DNA of 50,105 nucleotides from Streptomyces showdoensis. GTDB lineage: Bacteria > Actinomycetota > Actinomycetes > Streptomycetales > Streptomycetaceae. A program made the translations under genes and the position numbers. This document shows, piece by piece, positions 35,141 through 43,684 of the stretch. Under the pieces are notes generated by a model. That model was given only the letters and a program-made list of their open reading frames with translations. It made no database searches and was not told the origin of the DNA. The stretch is from positions 1-50,105 of the forward strand of contig NZ_BAAAXG010000025.1 of NCBI RefSeq assembly GCF_039535475.1, written 5' to 3'. The first letter of the stretch is position 1; each line of letters opens with the position of its first letter.

Positions 35141-35653
35141 ATGAACGAGGGTGGGCACGTTCCGGAGGAGCAACGAAGCGGGCAGCAGCCGCAGCAGGTG
35201 GGACCGGCGCCGTGGCTGGCGCTGGCCTGTCTGGTCGGGCTCTTTCTGGCCTACATCGTGCTCACGCACTTCACCACAGAGCTGCGGGCGGCGTTGTGGG
35301 GCGAGCCTGGCACCGTGACCGAAGCCAGCTGCCGGACGTACGACAACACCGTGGCCAACGCGGGAACGTCGACGTCCTGCTCAGGCGCCTTCACCCCGGA
35401 CGGCGGCGGCCCGCCGTTCGAGGTCCCCGTCGAGGGCGCCATCGATTCGCGACCGGTCCGCGCGTGGCTGGTGGACGGTACGTCCGGCACCGCCTATGTC
35501 TCACCCACCGTGTGGGCGGGGGTGCTTCCGGTGGGGTTGTCCGTCCTCCTGGTCGGTGTCCCGGCGGCGGTGACGGTCGCGCGCGTGTGCCGCGTCCACG
35601 CACAACGCCCGGGAGAGCGGATTCACGGATCAGGCCCCGAGTCCAGTGGGTGA
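35141..35653 (+). CDS. small membrane protein, unknown
   Basis: 170 residues from the ATG at 35141 (GAGG 5 bases upstream; an ATG at 35111 lacks one). Two transmembrane helices: PWLALACLVGLFLAYIVL near residue 25 and VLPVGLSVLLVGVPAAVTVA near residue 132. The loop between them is extracytoplasmic, with two Cys (ASCRTYDNT and TSCSGAF) likely forming a disulfide. This two-helix plan with a small beta-rich loop is common in Streptomyces proteins of unknown role. Confidence 0.7.
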   Translation: MNEGGHVPEEQRSGQQPQQVGPAPWLALACLVGLFLAYIVLTHFTTELRAALWGEPGTVTEASCRTYDNTVANAGTSTSCSGAFTPDGGGPPFEVPVEGAIDSRPVRAWLVDGTSGTAYVSPTVWAGVLPVGLSVLLVGVPAAVTVARVCRVHAQRPGERIHGSGPESSG

Positions 35654-35721
35654 TCGACGGCGAGCGCAATGGGCACAGCCAAGCAGGCCACCTGCCTCGA
35701 CATCCACAAGCGGGCCGCCGA

Positions 35722-36084
35722 CTAGGTGTATGCCCGCAGGGTTGTTGACGCGGCTGATGGGTGGGGTCCGCCGAGTCCGGTGTGGCTGCGGTGGTGGTTG
35801 GAGGTGTGGATGAAGTCTGTCAGGGCTTGGGTCCGCTCGTGGTTCGAGGTGTAGGACTTCAGGTAGGCCCATTCGTCGAGGAGGGTGCGGTTGAAGTGTT
35901 CGGCTTTGCCGTTGGTCTGGGCCAGGTAGGGGCGGGTGAGTTTGCCGGTGGCGCCGAGGTCGGCGAGGGCGTTCTTCCAGGCCAGGCCTTTGCGGTAGGC
36001 CCAGGCGTTGTCGGTCAGGACCCGTTCGATGCGGGTGATGCCACGGGCGTGGAAGAACGCGGCCGTGCGGGTGAGGAAGGCGCG
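35722..36084 (-). pseudogene. IS481-family transposase, C-terminal fragment
   Basis: Leftward frame with the DDE-core tail: RIERVLTDNAWAYRKG, GKLTRPYLAQTNGKAEHFNRTLLDEWAY and HTSNHHRSHTGLGG. The usual ending PISRVNNxxG appears in a neighbouring frame, so a one-base shift near 35755 also damages the tail. The N-terminal half (HTH and first catalytic Asp) is missing, and unrelated sequence starts near 36087. It is an inactive remnant. Confidence 0.85.
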
Positions 36085-36202
36085 TTAGTCAATGACACAC
36101 ATCAACCAACGATGGGCCGCGATCACGCTCATGACCAGGCGCATCACCCGCAGGCAGTCCGGAAGGACCGGCCAAACCGCCTCCAGTGAGGGCGAACGAG
36201 AC

Positions 36203-36226
36203 TGACGGTCGCCCGGGCGACCGTCA
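36203..36226. repeat. perfect 24-bp palindrome
   Basis: TGACGGTCGCCC followed directly by its reverse complement, with no spacer. It lies between the IS481 remnant and the PPOX gene. It could be an operator, a terminator-like cruciform or an IS-end trace. Confidence 0.8.
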
Positions 36227-36507
36227 CCGCGCTCCTGCCCCCGTTCAGGGCGCCGCCAGGGTCGGGATTTCTAGATGGTCTGCAACAAAACTATCCGCTA
36301 CAGTCTCTATTGCTGCTCACCCGGCAAGGGGGACCACGTGTTTGTCGCATCCAGCTCTGCGTCATCGCGCGCTCCGCCCGCCGCCCCGAGCGGCAGACCG
36401 TCCTGGAACCCGTCGTCGATGAGCCGGCTCCCGCCCACGCTGCGGCTGTCGACCACCCCCCCGTCCTGCCCGACGCGCCCCACCCCGACCACCAAAGGCT
36501 GATCCAC
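36227..36507. other. intergenic, locally lower GC, upstream of PPOX gene
   Basis: A short AT-richer patch around 36270-36320 (ACAAAACTATCCGCTACAGT region) stands out and probably carries the PPOX promoter. No gene seen. Confidence 0.4.
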
Positions 36508-36942
36508 ATGAACGAGCACCCCGCTACCGAGACCGCCACCACCCAGAACGACGGACCGGCTCCCCGAGCGCTCACCGCCCAGGAGCTCTCCCAGCTGTTG
36601 AGCCAGCAGCAGTTCGGCGTACTCGCGAGCGTCAGGAGCACCGGCCACCCGCACCTGTCGACCGTCCTCTACGACTGGAACGCCGAGGAACGTGTACTGC
36701 GGGTCTCTTCCACCGCCAACCGCCTCAAGGTCCGCCAATTGCGTAAGGACCCGCACGCCTCACTGCACGTCAGCGGCCCGGACGTCTGGTCGTTCGCCGT
36801 CGCCGAGGGGGAGGCGGAGATAGTAGACCCGGCCGACGGGGCGGCCCCCGGAGAGAAGCCGCTGCCTGACCGGCGCGTGACCATCCTGCTCCGGGTCGCT
36901 CGCCTGTACGGGACTGCCCTGGATATCCCCGCCCAGGGCTGA
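36508..36942 (+). CDS. PPOX-class (pyridoxamine-phosphate-oxidase-fold) flavin or F420 oxidoreductase
   Basis: 144 residues. The fold markers are LLSQQQFGVLASVRSTGHPHLSTVLYDWNAEERVLRVSS-type strands and RLKVRQLRKDPHASLHV. Family members bind FMN or F420 and reduce varied small molecules. Compared with the usual F420-dependent group, the segment between AEIVDPADGA and RRVTILLRVARLYG seems shortened, as if about 20-30 residues were lost in frame, so cofactor binding may be affected. No operon partner. Confidence 0.8.
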   Translation: MNEHPATETATTQNDGPAPRALTAQELSQLLSQQQFGVLASVRSTGHPHLSTVLYDWNAEERVLRVSSTANRLKVRQLRKDPHASLHVSGPDVWSFAVAEGEAEIVDPADGAAPGEKPLPDRRVTILLRVARLYGTALDIPAQG

Positions 36943-37448
36943 AGAACCATGTCGAAGCAGGAAGACGAGGTCAGATCTCCCTTCCGTGCGGCAGGGTGTC
37001 TCACGAAGACGCGTAGAGAGCCTCGGTGAAGAAGACGACCACGGCGAAGGAGACCCCGGCGCGCACCCTCGAGCCGGTGATGGAGCGGCACCCCGCCGAC
37101 GGCATGCGCTGCGCGCACCCGGCGCGCTGACATCGCCGCCGTCGGCTTTGTCCACCGAGGCGACGGCACGACACAAACGAGGGACCTGGCCCGACTCGGT
37201 TGTCGGCTGCTGGAGTCCGAGGTGTGCAGCACGGGCCTGGCCTCGGTGGTCAACCCCGGGCCTGGACTAGATGGGGGCTCCGCCGGTACTCGCCGCGGCC
37301 GCGCACGCCACCTATACGTGTGTGGAGATGGCGGGGTGGGGGAGGGGGCTGGTTGTCAGGAGGGCGCACCCTGAGGGATCGTTGCCTGAAGGAAACGATT
37401 TCTTTCGAGTTGGTGAGGTGAGGGATTCGCCCAGCGGGTCCCAGAGAT
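36943..37448. other. gene-poor stretch with a possible 34-codon ORF
   Basis: A rightward GTG frame at 37026-37130 has almost pure G/C third positions and ends after RTLEPVMERHPADGMR, faintly like the start of a CBS domain. It may be a truncated gene. The final 60 bases include GGTGAGGTGAGGG, which could serve the next gene. Confidence 0.35.
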
Positions 37449-39104
37449 TTGGTCTCCACCCAGGAGCAGACGCTCGGCGTCGCAGACCCGTATTTCCCGT
37501 GGGGCCGGGCCCCGTACCCGGTTCTGATCGCTGACGCGGCAGGCAACCTCGTCCAGCTCAACGACGCGGCCGCGGTACTGCTGCCCGAAGCCCACCCCCA
37601 GGCGACCCTGTCCGATGTTGCACCCGCCTGGCTGGCCTCAGCCCACCAGGCGATGCGCATCCCCGGTCCGCGGGCAGCTCAGGAGCAACACGAGCCACTC
37701 TCGGGCGTGATCGAGGGGCGCCGCTTCGAGGCACACCCCAGCGCCCGAGACGACGGCACAGTGGCATGGTGGCTGGTGGACGATTCCGACCACCAGCTGG
37801 CTCGCGAGACTCTGCGCATGGAGCGCAAGCGGACCTCGTTCCTCGCGCAAGCCTCCAGCGCTCTGCTCTCCTCCCTCAACCTGGCGCGTTGCATGGAGGT
37901 GACCGCACAGATGGCAGCCGAGAGCCTCGCCGACGCCGCACTGGCCATCGCCCCGGCCCGCGGTCACCGGCTGCCCGTCGTGACCTGTCTGCGCGGCGGG
38001 ACCCCCACCACCACACAAGAAGTGATGGACCCCGACCAGGTTCCCGGCCTCGGCGAAGCCCTGCGCGGCTTCCCGCCGGTGCCTTCCCGATGGATCGACC
38101 CCGCCGCTGCCCCGGACTGGATGATCCCCGAAGGCTTCGGCCCCGTCGGAGCCATAGTGATCACCCCGCTGCCTGGACACGGTGTTCCAGCAGGCGCACT
38201 GGTCCTGCTACGCGAGGAGGGCAGCACCGCCTTCACCGACGAGGAGGAAGTCTTCGCCCGCCTGTTCGCCGCCCGCTCCGGAGCCGCGATGTCGGCCGCC
38301 CGCCTGTACGCGGAGCAGAACGCCATAACCGAAGTCCTCATGCGGGAACTGCTGCCCCCGGTTCTGCACCAGATCTCCGGGGTCGACTTCGCCGGCCGCT
38401 ACCGGCCTTCGGCCGACCACGAGCGGATCGGCGGAGACTTCTACGATGTCCACCCCGCCGCCGTCGAGGGCGAACCGGCCCTGGTGACGCTGGGCGACGT
38501 AGCCGGGAAAGGGCTGGAAGCCGCCGTCCTGACAGGCAAGATCCGCAACACCCTGCATGCACTGCTGCCGATGGCCGACGACCACCAACGCATGCTCAGC
38601 CTGCTCAACACCGCGCTCCTCAACTCCCACCACGCCCGGTTCGCCACGCTGGTCCTGGCCTCCGTCGTCCGCCGGGGCAACGAGGTCCAGGTACGACTGA
38701 CCAGCGCCGGCCATCCCAGTCCCCTGATCGTCCGCCGGGACGGCACTGTCGAGGAAGCCGACACCCGCGGCACCCTGGTCGGCGCCTTGCCGGAGGCCAG
38801 CGCCCGCACCACGACCGTCACGCTCGCTCCTGGCGAGTCCTGCGTCCTCTATACCGACGGAATCACCGAGGCCAGGGGCGGCCCGCTGGGCGACGCCCAG
38901 TTCGGTGAACAACGCCTCATGCATGCCCTGGCCGGATGCGCCGGCATGCCCGCGGAAGGCATCGTGGAGCACATCCAGATGCTCGCCTCCGAGTGGCTCG
39001 GCAACCGCCGCCACGACGACATGGCGGTCCTCGCGATCACCGCACCCCGAACCCACCACCTGAGCGCGGTGGACGGCCACACCCGGGGCAGGTACACCGC
39101 ATGA
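37449..39104 (+). CDS. PAS/GAF SpoIIE-type PP2C phosphatase, first gene of a B12-STAS operon
   Basis: About 551 residues. Only a TTG at 37449 is available before strong similarity begins (ADPYFPWGRAPYPVLIADAAGN, a PAS-like start), and its ribosome site is weak, so the true start is uncertain. A GAF-like domain spans about residues 130-290. The PP2C_SIG domain has HERIGGDFYDV, TLGDVAGKGLEAAVLTGKIR, SCVLYTDGITEARGG and RRHDDMAVLAI. It should dephosphorylate the STAS protein encoded two genes later. Its TGA overlaps the ATG of the cobalamin-binding gene. Confidence 0.9.
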   Translation: MVSTQEQTLGVADPYFPWGRAPYPVLIADAAGNLVQLNDAAAVLLPEAHPQATLSDVAPAWLASAHQAMRIPGPRAAQEQHEPLSGVIEGRRFEAHPSARDDGTVAWWLVDDSDHQLARETLRMERKRTSFLAQASSALLSSLNLARCMEVTAQMAAESLADAALAIAPARGHRLPVVTCLRGGTPTTTQEVMDPDQVPGLGEALRGFPPVPSRWIDPAAAPDWMIPEGFGPVGAIVITPLPGHGVPAGALVLLREEGSTAFTDEEEVFARLFAARSGAAMSAARLYAEQNAITEVLMRELLPPVLHQISGVDFAGRYRPSADHERIGGDFYDVHPAAVEGEPALVTLGDVAGKGLEAAVLTGKIRNTLHALLPMADDHQRMLSLLNTALLNSHHARFATLVLASVVRRGNEVQVRLTSAGHPSPLIVRRDGTVEEADTRGTLVGALPEASARTTTVTLAPGESCVLYTDGITEARGGPLGDAQFGEQRLMHALAGCAGMPAEGIVEHIQMLASEWLGNRRHDDMAVLAITAPRTHHLSAVDGHTRGRYTA

Positions 39105-40195
39105 ACACGCACCACCCGACCCGCCTCCTCCACGGCGAACACGCCCGAGAACTGGCCGACGAACTGTGGACGGCCGTGACGACCGGGCACGAGTACGCCG
39201 CCACCGACATCGTCCTGCGCGCTCTCGATCAAGGCGCCGACCCCGAGACGGTCCTCCTCGACGTGATCGCGAAGGTCCAGGCCACCGTCGGTGAGGAGTG
39301 GGCCGCCAACCGCCTCAGCGTCGCCCAGGAACACGCCGCCACCGCCATCAACGAACGCGCCGTCGCCGCCCTCGCCCTGCACCCCTCCGCGCGCACCACC
39401 ACCCCCCACCAGGGACGGATCACCGTGGTCTGCGTGGACGGCGAATGGCACGCACTTCCCGCCCGACTGCTGGCCGAAGTGCTCAAACTACGCGGCTGGC
39501 AGGTCGACTACCTCGGCACACAGGTCCCCGCCCCCCACCTCATCTCCCACCTGACCCTCACCGACGCCGACGCGGTGGCCCTCTCCAGCTCCATCGCCAC
39601 CCGACTGCCCACCGCACACGCCGCCATCACCGCATGCCAAGCCGTCGGCGTCCCCGTCCTCGTGGGCGGCGCCGCCTTCGGACCCGACGGCCGCTACGCA
39701 CACCTGCTGGGCGCCGACGCCTGGGCACCGGACGCCCGCACCGCAGCCGACCGCCTCGCCAAGGGACCGCTGCCGCGCCCGCGAGTCGACCACCGGCAGG
39801 TAGACGACCTGCCGCACCTGGCCGACCAGGAATACACCATGGTCGCCCGCAGCCGGGACTCCCTGGTACGGGCCGTCTTTACCGACCTCGAAGACGCGTT
39901 CCCCGCCATGCGCGCCTACGACGACAGGCAACGCGAGCACACGGCAGAAGACCTCGCACACATCGTGGACTTCCTCGCCACCGCCCTCTACCTGGACGAC
40001 GAAGCCCTCTTCAGCCAGTTCATCACCTGGACCGCTCAGATCCTCCGTGCCCGAGGCGTGGCCCCTCATTCACTCCCGCCGGCCCTTCGACTGTTCGCCC
40101 ACGAACTCAAGGACTTCCCCCGCGCCGCCCGCGCCCTTCAGCGCGGCCTCGACGCCCTCGCCACCGACCACTCCACAGCTGGAACACCCGCATGA
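39101..40195 (+). CDS. cobalamin-binding protein with CarH-like light-sensor signature
   Basis: 364 residues. Residues 1-100 form the helical B12-binding_2 cap with Trp67-x9-Glu77-His78 (WAANRLSVAQEH), the motif that caps AdoCbl in CarH/LitR photoreceptors. Residues 105-230 are the Rossmann B12-binding domain, with Glu115-x-His117 (VDGEWHALPA) giving the lower-ligand His. Residues about 235-364 are an all-helical domain (LAHIVDFLATALYLDDEALF, then FAHELKDFPRAARAL) reminiscent of globin-like RsbR sensor domains. There is no MerR DNA-binding domain, so output is probably by protein contact with the phosphatase or STAS partner. ATGA overlaps on both sides. Confidence 0.9.
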   Translation: MNTHHPTRLLHGEHARELADELWTAVTTGHEYAATDIVLRALDQGADPETVLLDVIAKVQATVGEEWAANRLSVAQEHAATAINERAVAALALHPSARTTTPHQGRITVVCVDGEWHALPARLLAEVLKLRGWQVDYLGTQVPAPHLISHLTLTDADAVALSSSIATRLPTAHAAITACQAVGVPVLVGGAAFGPDGRYAHLLGADAWAPDARTAADRLAKGPLPRPRVDHRQVDDLPHLADQEYTMVARSRDSLVRAVFTDLEDAFPAMRAYDDRQREHTAEDLAHIVDFLATALYLDDEALFSQFITWTAQILRARGVAPHSLPPALRLFAHELKDFPRAARALQRGLDALATDHSTAGTPA

Positions 40196-40626
40196 CCCAA
40201 CTGCCTACCGCACTCCACCTGACCACCACCGACACCCAGGACACAGTCCGCATAGAGATCACCGGGGACCTCGACTACGACAGCGCCGACCTCCTCCTGA
40301 GCGAGGTCACCGCCCAGCTCTCGGCCCGCCCCGGCCTGAAAGACCTGCACCTGCACTGCGCGCAGATCGGCATCGTCGACTCCATGGGGCTGTCCATCCT
40401 GCTGATGATCCGCCGCCGTACCACCGCGACCGGAACACGCCTGCACCTGCACGACCGGCCCGCGCAGCTGACCCGGCTCCTCGACCTCACCGGTACGCTC
40501 GACTACCTCACGGCCCCGACCCCCACCGGCGCCGCGACCCCGCACCCCAACAACACGACCCCACCCCCGATGACCGCGGGGGAGGGACAAGCGGCCCGCC
40601 CCACCGGACCGGACGGCACCACCTGA
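40192..40626 (+). CDS. STAS-domain anti-sigma factor antagonist
   Basis: 144 residues. A STAS domain (residues 1-110) with ITGDLDYDSADLL and the phospho-acceptor segment IVDSMGLSILL (Ser64), as in SpoIIAA/RsbV. The C-terminal 35 residues are a Pro/Thr-rich tail. When dephosphorylated it should bind an RsbW-type kinase and free a sigma factor. The phosphatase at the head of the operon is its likely activator; no kinase is encoded here, but an orphan RsbW-like protein is encoded at 9625. It overlaps the B12 gene by 4 bases. Confidence 0.92.
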   Translation: MTQLPTALHLTTTDTQDTVRIEITGDLDYDSADLLLSEVTAQLSARPGLKDLHLHCAQIGIVDSMGLSILLMIRRRTTATGTRLHLHDRPAQLTRLLDLTGTLDYLTAPTPTGAATPHPNNTTPPPMTAGEGQAARPTGPDGTT

Positions 40627-40661
40627 GCCACTGCCCGGACCACTACCCAACGGGGGAAGCC

Positions 40662-41168
40662 ATGCCCGCACCACGAACTGCCCCGAGCAGTACCTGCTCC
40701 CAGGCCACCCGGTGCGCCAGCGGCATCGCCGAACTCCTCGACATCCTGTGGGAGCACTCCAACAACACCACCGCGCCGGCCACCGCCCCGACCTCCCCAT
40801 CCCAGCTGCGGCTGATGTACGCCGTCGACCGGCAGGACGGCATCAGAATGCGTACCGTCTGCCAACTCCTCGCCTCCTCACCCCCCAACATCACCCGCAT
40901 GTGCGACCGCCTCCAGGCCGTCGGCTTCCTCGAACGCCTCCCCTGCCCGGACAGCGGACGCGAAGTCGTCCTCCGCCTCACCCCCGCCGGAAAGAGGCAC
41001 CTCCAAGGCATCCGCGAGCGACGCGAAGCCACCTTGCACGAAGCGGTCCACAACATGCCCCTGAACGAACGCCACGCTCTGACACGAGGTCTCACCGCGC
41101 TCGCCACGCAACTCAACACCAGCGTCCGCGAAGACCACACACGTCCTGGCGCCAACCCCGCGGCCTGA
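40662..41168 (+). CDS. MarR-family transcriptional regulator
   Basis: 168 residues, ATG 40662 with GGGGGAAG upstream. A winged helix domain: PSQLRLMYAVDRQDGIRMRTVCQLLASSPPNITRMCDRLQAVGFLER, then the wing CPDSGREVVLRLTPAGKRHLQ. The N-terminus of about 25 residues is Ser/Thr/Pro-rich and contains two Cys (STCSQATRCAS) that could be redox-active. It is 35 bases after the STAS gene, so probably the last gene of the operon, and may feed the same signal to transcription. Confidence 0.88.
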   Translation: MPAPRTAPSSTCSQATRCASGIAELLDILWEHSNNTTAPATAPTSPSQLRLMYAVDRQDGIRMRTVCQLLASSPPNITRMCDRLQAVGFLERLPCPDSGREVVLRLTPAGKRHLQGIRERREATLHEAVHNMPLNERHALTRGLTALATQLNTSVREDHTRPGANPAA

Positions 41169-41481
41169 AGCGGAGCCGGACGGCCTGCACGTCACGGACC
41201 GCTTCCGGAACGCAACCGGGGCCTGCGCATCCCCTCGCCGGGCCCGCCCACCTCCGCGGCACCGCCTCACCCCGCACAGGCGGCGGCGCCCTTCCGCCAC
41301 GGCCTGCCCCACACCACCCCGGCCCTGGTGCCGGTGCGCACGGCAGACCTGCGGCGCCATCATCCCCACCCCGCACTGCGCCGACCACGACCGCGCCGAC
41401 GAGCCGGTACGGGAGGTGGCACCCCGCCGACGAGATCCGCTGCACCACCCTCCGCCACGCCCGCGCCTGGCCGGACACGCT
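41169..41481. other. possible decayed ORF between MarR and GyrB-like genes
   Basis: About 310 bases. Rightward GC3-rich pieces in two frames (TCGAIIPTPHCADHDRADEP, then GRWHPADEIRC...ARAWPDTL) look like a small Cys-containing protein broken by a shift. Not recognised. Confidence 0.35.
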
Positions 41482-42640
41482 CTAGCCTCGGTGGGCACCC
41501 TGGATGATCCGGCCGACGATGGCCGCGGCCTGCTCTGGGTGGCCCTCCAACCATGTGCCGAGATCTTCCCGTACGGCCTCAGCGATGCTGGTGCGCACTC
41601 CAGCGCCGCCCAGTACGCCGCGCGTGGAGCCCGAGAACTCGGGCCGGTCCAGCTTCACCGACACGACCGCCGTCAGACCGTCGCCGATCTGGTCGACGCT
41701 GAGATCGGTGGCTGTTTCCGCCAGGAGCCGCCGTTCCCGCACGTGCGCGTTGACCGCGGCTGCCACCCGTCGCGGAATCCCGCCATGTGCGTGCCACCGT
41801 GGGGTGTGGGCTCGCTGTTGGCGTAGCCCTGGAGCCGCTCCTCGTGGGAGCCACGCCACCGCAGGGCCACCTCGACCGTCCCGGCGATCCGCGAGTCTTC
41901 CCGCTCGAAGCCGATGACGTCTGGGTGAACGGACGCTCCCGCCTGCGCGTCGAGGAAGGCGACGAAGTCCCGAGCCCCGCCCGGGAACCGGCACCGTACC
42001 GATCGGGACCCGTTCGGGGGCGTTCGTCGGTCAGCGATATGTCCAGGCCCCGGTTGAGGAAGGCCAGTTCCCTGAAGCGCTCTGCCAGCACCGCGAACGA
42101 GCACTCCGCCGTCTCGAAGATGTCGGTGTCGGGCCAGAAGGCGATGGTGGTCCCGCCTCTGGTAGTCGGTCCTGCGATGGTGGGTGGGGTGAGCGCGACG
42201 CCGCGCGCGTACTCCTGGACCCACGTGACCCCCTCGCGTCGTACCTCGGCTGTCAGTCGGCTCGACAGGGCGTTGGTGACGCGGGGCCCGACGCCGAAGA
42301 GGCTCGAGGCCACAGCGTGGCGGCCGCCTGGCTCCGTCCCGGGGTGCATGTGGGTCAGTAGAGCTTCGAGGCTGGGACCGCCTGTGTCCCTTTCGGCCTC
42401 AACGGGGACACCCGGCCCGTCGTCGGCGACACGTACGCCACCGTAGGGCGTGAGGGTGACGTCGACGGCGCTGGCACGGCCGGCCAGGACGTCATTTACC
42501 GCCCGGCCGACGACATCGAACACCATCTGGTGCAGGCCTCGCTGGCTGATCGAGCCAACGTACATCCCGGGCCGCTTCCGAACGGCTTCCAACCCCTCTA
42601 GTACCTGGATGTGGCTACTGAACTTGAACTCGTGATGTCG
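41482..42640 (-). pseudogene. GyrB/ParE-like GHKL ATPase, 5'-truncated and twice frameshifted
   Basis: The 5' part reads VLEGLEAVRKRPGMYVGSISQRG, the GyrB N-terminus, then VADDGPGVPV and the ATP-lid region HAVASSLFGVGPRVTNALS. The transducer-like continuation lies in two other frames: FPGGARDFVAFLDAQAG...GTVEVALRWRGSHEERL, then AAVNAHVRERRLLAE...IGDGLTAVVSVKLDRPEF. So two frame changes are needed, near 41985 and 41770. No toprim or C-terminal part exists, as in the short GyrB-like ATPases of some actinomycetes. The natural start is lost at an IS630-type end (42616). Confidence 0.8.
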
Positions 42641-43196
42641 GTCGACTCGTGGTGGCGGCGTCAGGGTCCGAGACGTCGGCTGTTACCGGCTCGGGTTCAG
42701 GACGACGGCTGTAGCCAGCTCCGCGCCGCAGAGAGGTTCACCTCGACGTCATCGCTCCACGAACAGACCTCCAGCCATGAGAGGTAGCCGCCTTGCGCGA
42801 AGACCAAGACCTCACCAGGGCACTCGCCGGTTTCGGTGAACAGCTTTACGTCGGCAGCCACGACGGTGCCGGGGCCCGTTGGCGCGGGCTCCAACGCGTC
42901 GGCGTCAAGGTCGAAGTAGGCAGTGCCGCACCCACACTTGCAGCGGGATTGCACCCTGAGTTGGGGCACCTGCCGTCGGAGGGCGACGTGAATCGGCTCG
43001 TCCGGGTTCAGGACGAGGCCAAGCACGTCAGCTACATCCTCGGGCAGACTCTCAGGCATGCCGCCACCGTAGCTGACCAGCAGCTTCGGGCTTCGACCAA
43101 TTTCGAGTCCGTCGACCCGACGCTCACAGGGCCAGGTCGGTGTCGCCGGCCAGCTGTCAGGCGAACGGCACCGACATCACTCAATCGAGTTCAGTA
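42616..43196. mobile_element. IS630-related non-autonomous element (MITE-like) carrying one ORF
   Basis: The ends are inverted repeats: the 27 bases from 42616 (TACTGAACTTGA...GTGATGTCGGT) match the reverse complement of the 27 bases ending at 43196 at 22 positions. The same end sequence closes the IS630 element at 44850 over about 40 bases with one small gap. Both ends begin TA, the IS630 target. The 581-bp interval has no transposase but encloses the 120-residue ORF whole. It abuts two unrelated damaged genes. Confidence 0.6.
42697..43059 (-). CDS. hypothetical protein, 120 residues, inside the MITE-like element
   Basis: Acidic soluble protein. A Cys cluster near residue 40 (SRCKCGCGTAYFDLD) could bind zinc. 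The C-terminus is YLSWLEVCSWSDDVEVNL. I have an impression of similar orphan proteins in Streptomyces genomes but can name no family. It is wholly enclosed by IS630-type inverted repeats, so it may be cargo. GC content is slightly lower than in the metabolic genes. Confidence 0.7.
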   Translation of the reverse strand: MPESLPEDVADVLGLVLNPDEPIHVALRRQVPQLRVQSRCKCGCGTAYFDLDADALEPAPTGPGTVVAADVKLFTETGECPGEVLVFAQGGYLSWLEVCSWSDDVEVNLSAARSWLQPSS

Positions 43197-43406
43197 GCGG
43201 GCGAGGGTCCAGTTCGTGAGGCGGTCCACGATGTCGAGAACCGACCTGCGTGCCCCGGCGGAGATGAACGCGAAGACGACGAACGAGGGGATGAGCGCCA
43301 CGATCACGACCAACGCGGGCAGCAGACGGACCACGACGGTGCAGAAGTCCAGCAGGGCGCGGAGGGTCCGGGTCTGAGACAGGAGGTCGATCAAACGGTC
43401 CAGCAA
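43191..43406 (-). CDS. small membrane protein, possibly 3'-truncated by element insertion
   Basis: 71 residues from a TTG at 43406 with an ideal GAGGAG 6 bases upstream. A single strong hydrophobic span, VVVRLLPALVVIVALIPSFVVFAFI, with amphipathic flanks. The last codons TAC TGA come from the end of the IS630-type element (TACTGA), so the natural C-terminus has probably been replaced. Function unknown. Confidence 0.6.
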   Translation of the reverse strand: MLDRLIDLLSQTRTLRALLDFCTVVVRLLPALVVIVALIPSFVVFAFISAGARRSVLDIVDRLTNWTLARY

Positions 43407-43684
43407 GGTGCACTCCTCGGATACGCGAGCGGGGTCACCTGGTGTCCGACTGAGGGCATACGTCTCCCTCGGACGGTGCCTTGTCAGGGCAACCAAGCTA
43501 ATGAAGAACCCCGCTGGCCCGCGTTTCACGAGTCAGCGGCAGGTACGAAACCTGCTGCGCATCCCTGTCTCCCTGCATATCGACCTACGAAGCCGGACAA
43601 CAGTCCGGCGGGCAGCTGAATTTACTGACCGCCACACTGTCATTCAAGGACGAATTTTAGTCACTGTCTAGAAATGCTCGAAGC
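43407..43684. other. intergenic between small membrane gene and IS630
   Basis: No gene recognised. It contains the promoter side of the leftward 71-residue gene and short imperfect dyads (around 43445-43480). The base composition drops toward the IS end. Confidence 0.4.

Noticed and set aside
38208..39080. Leftward frame opposite the third SpoIIE phosphatase.
   Set aside because: Low-complexity Gly/Val/Asp product antisense to a complete PP2C domain.
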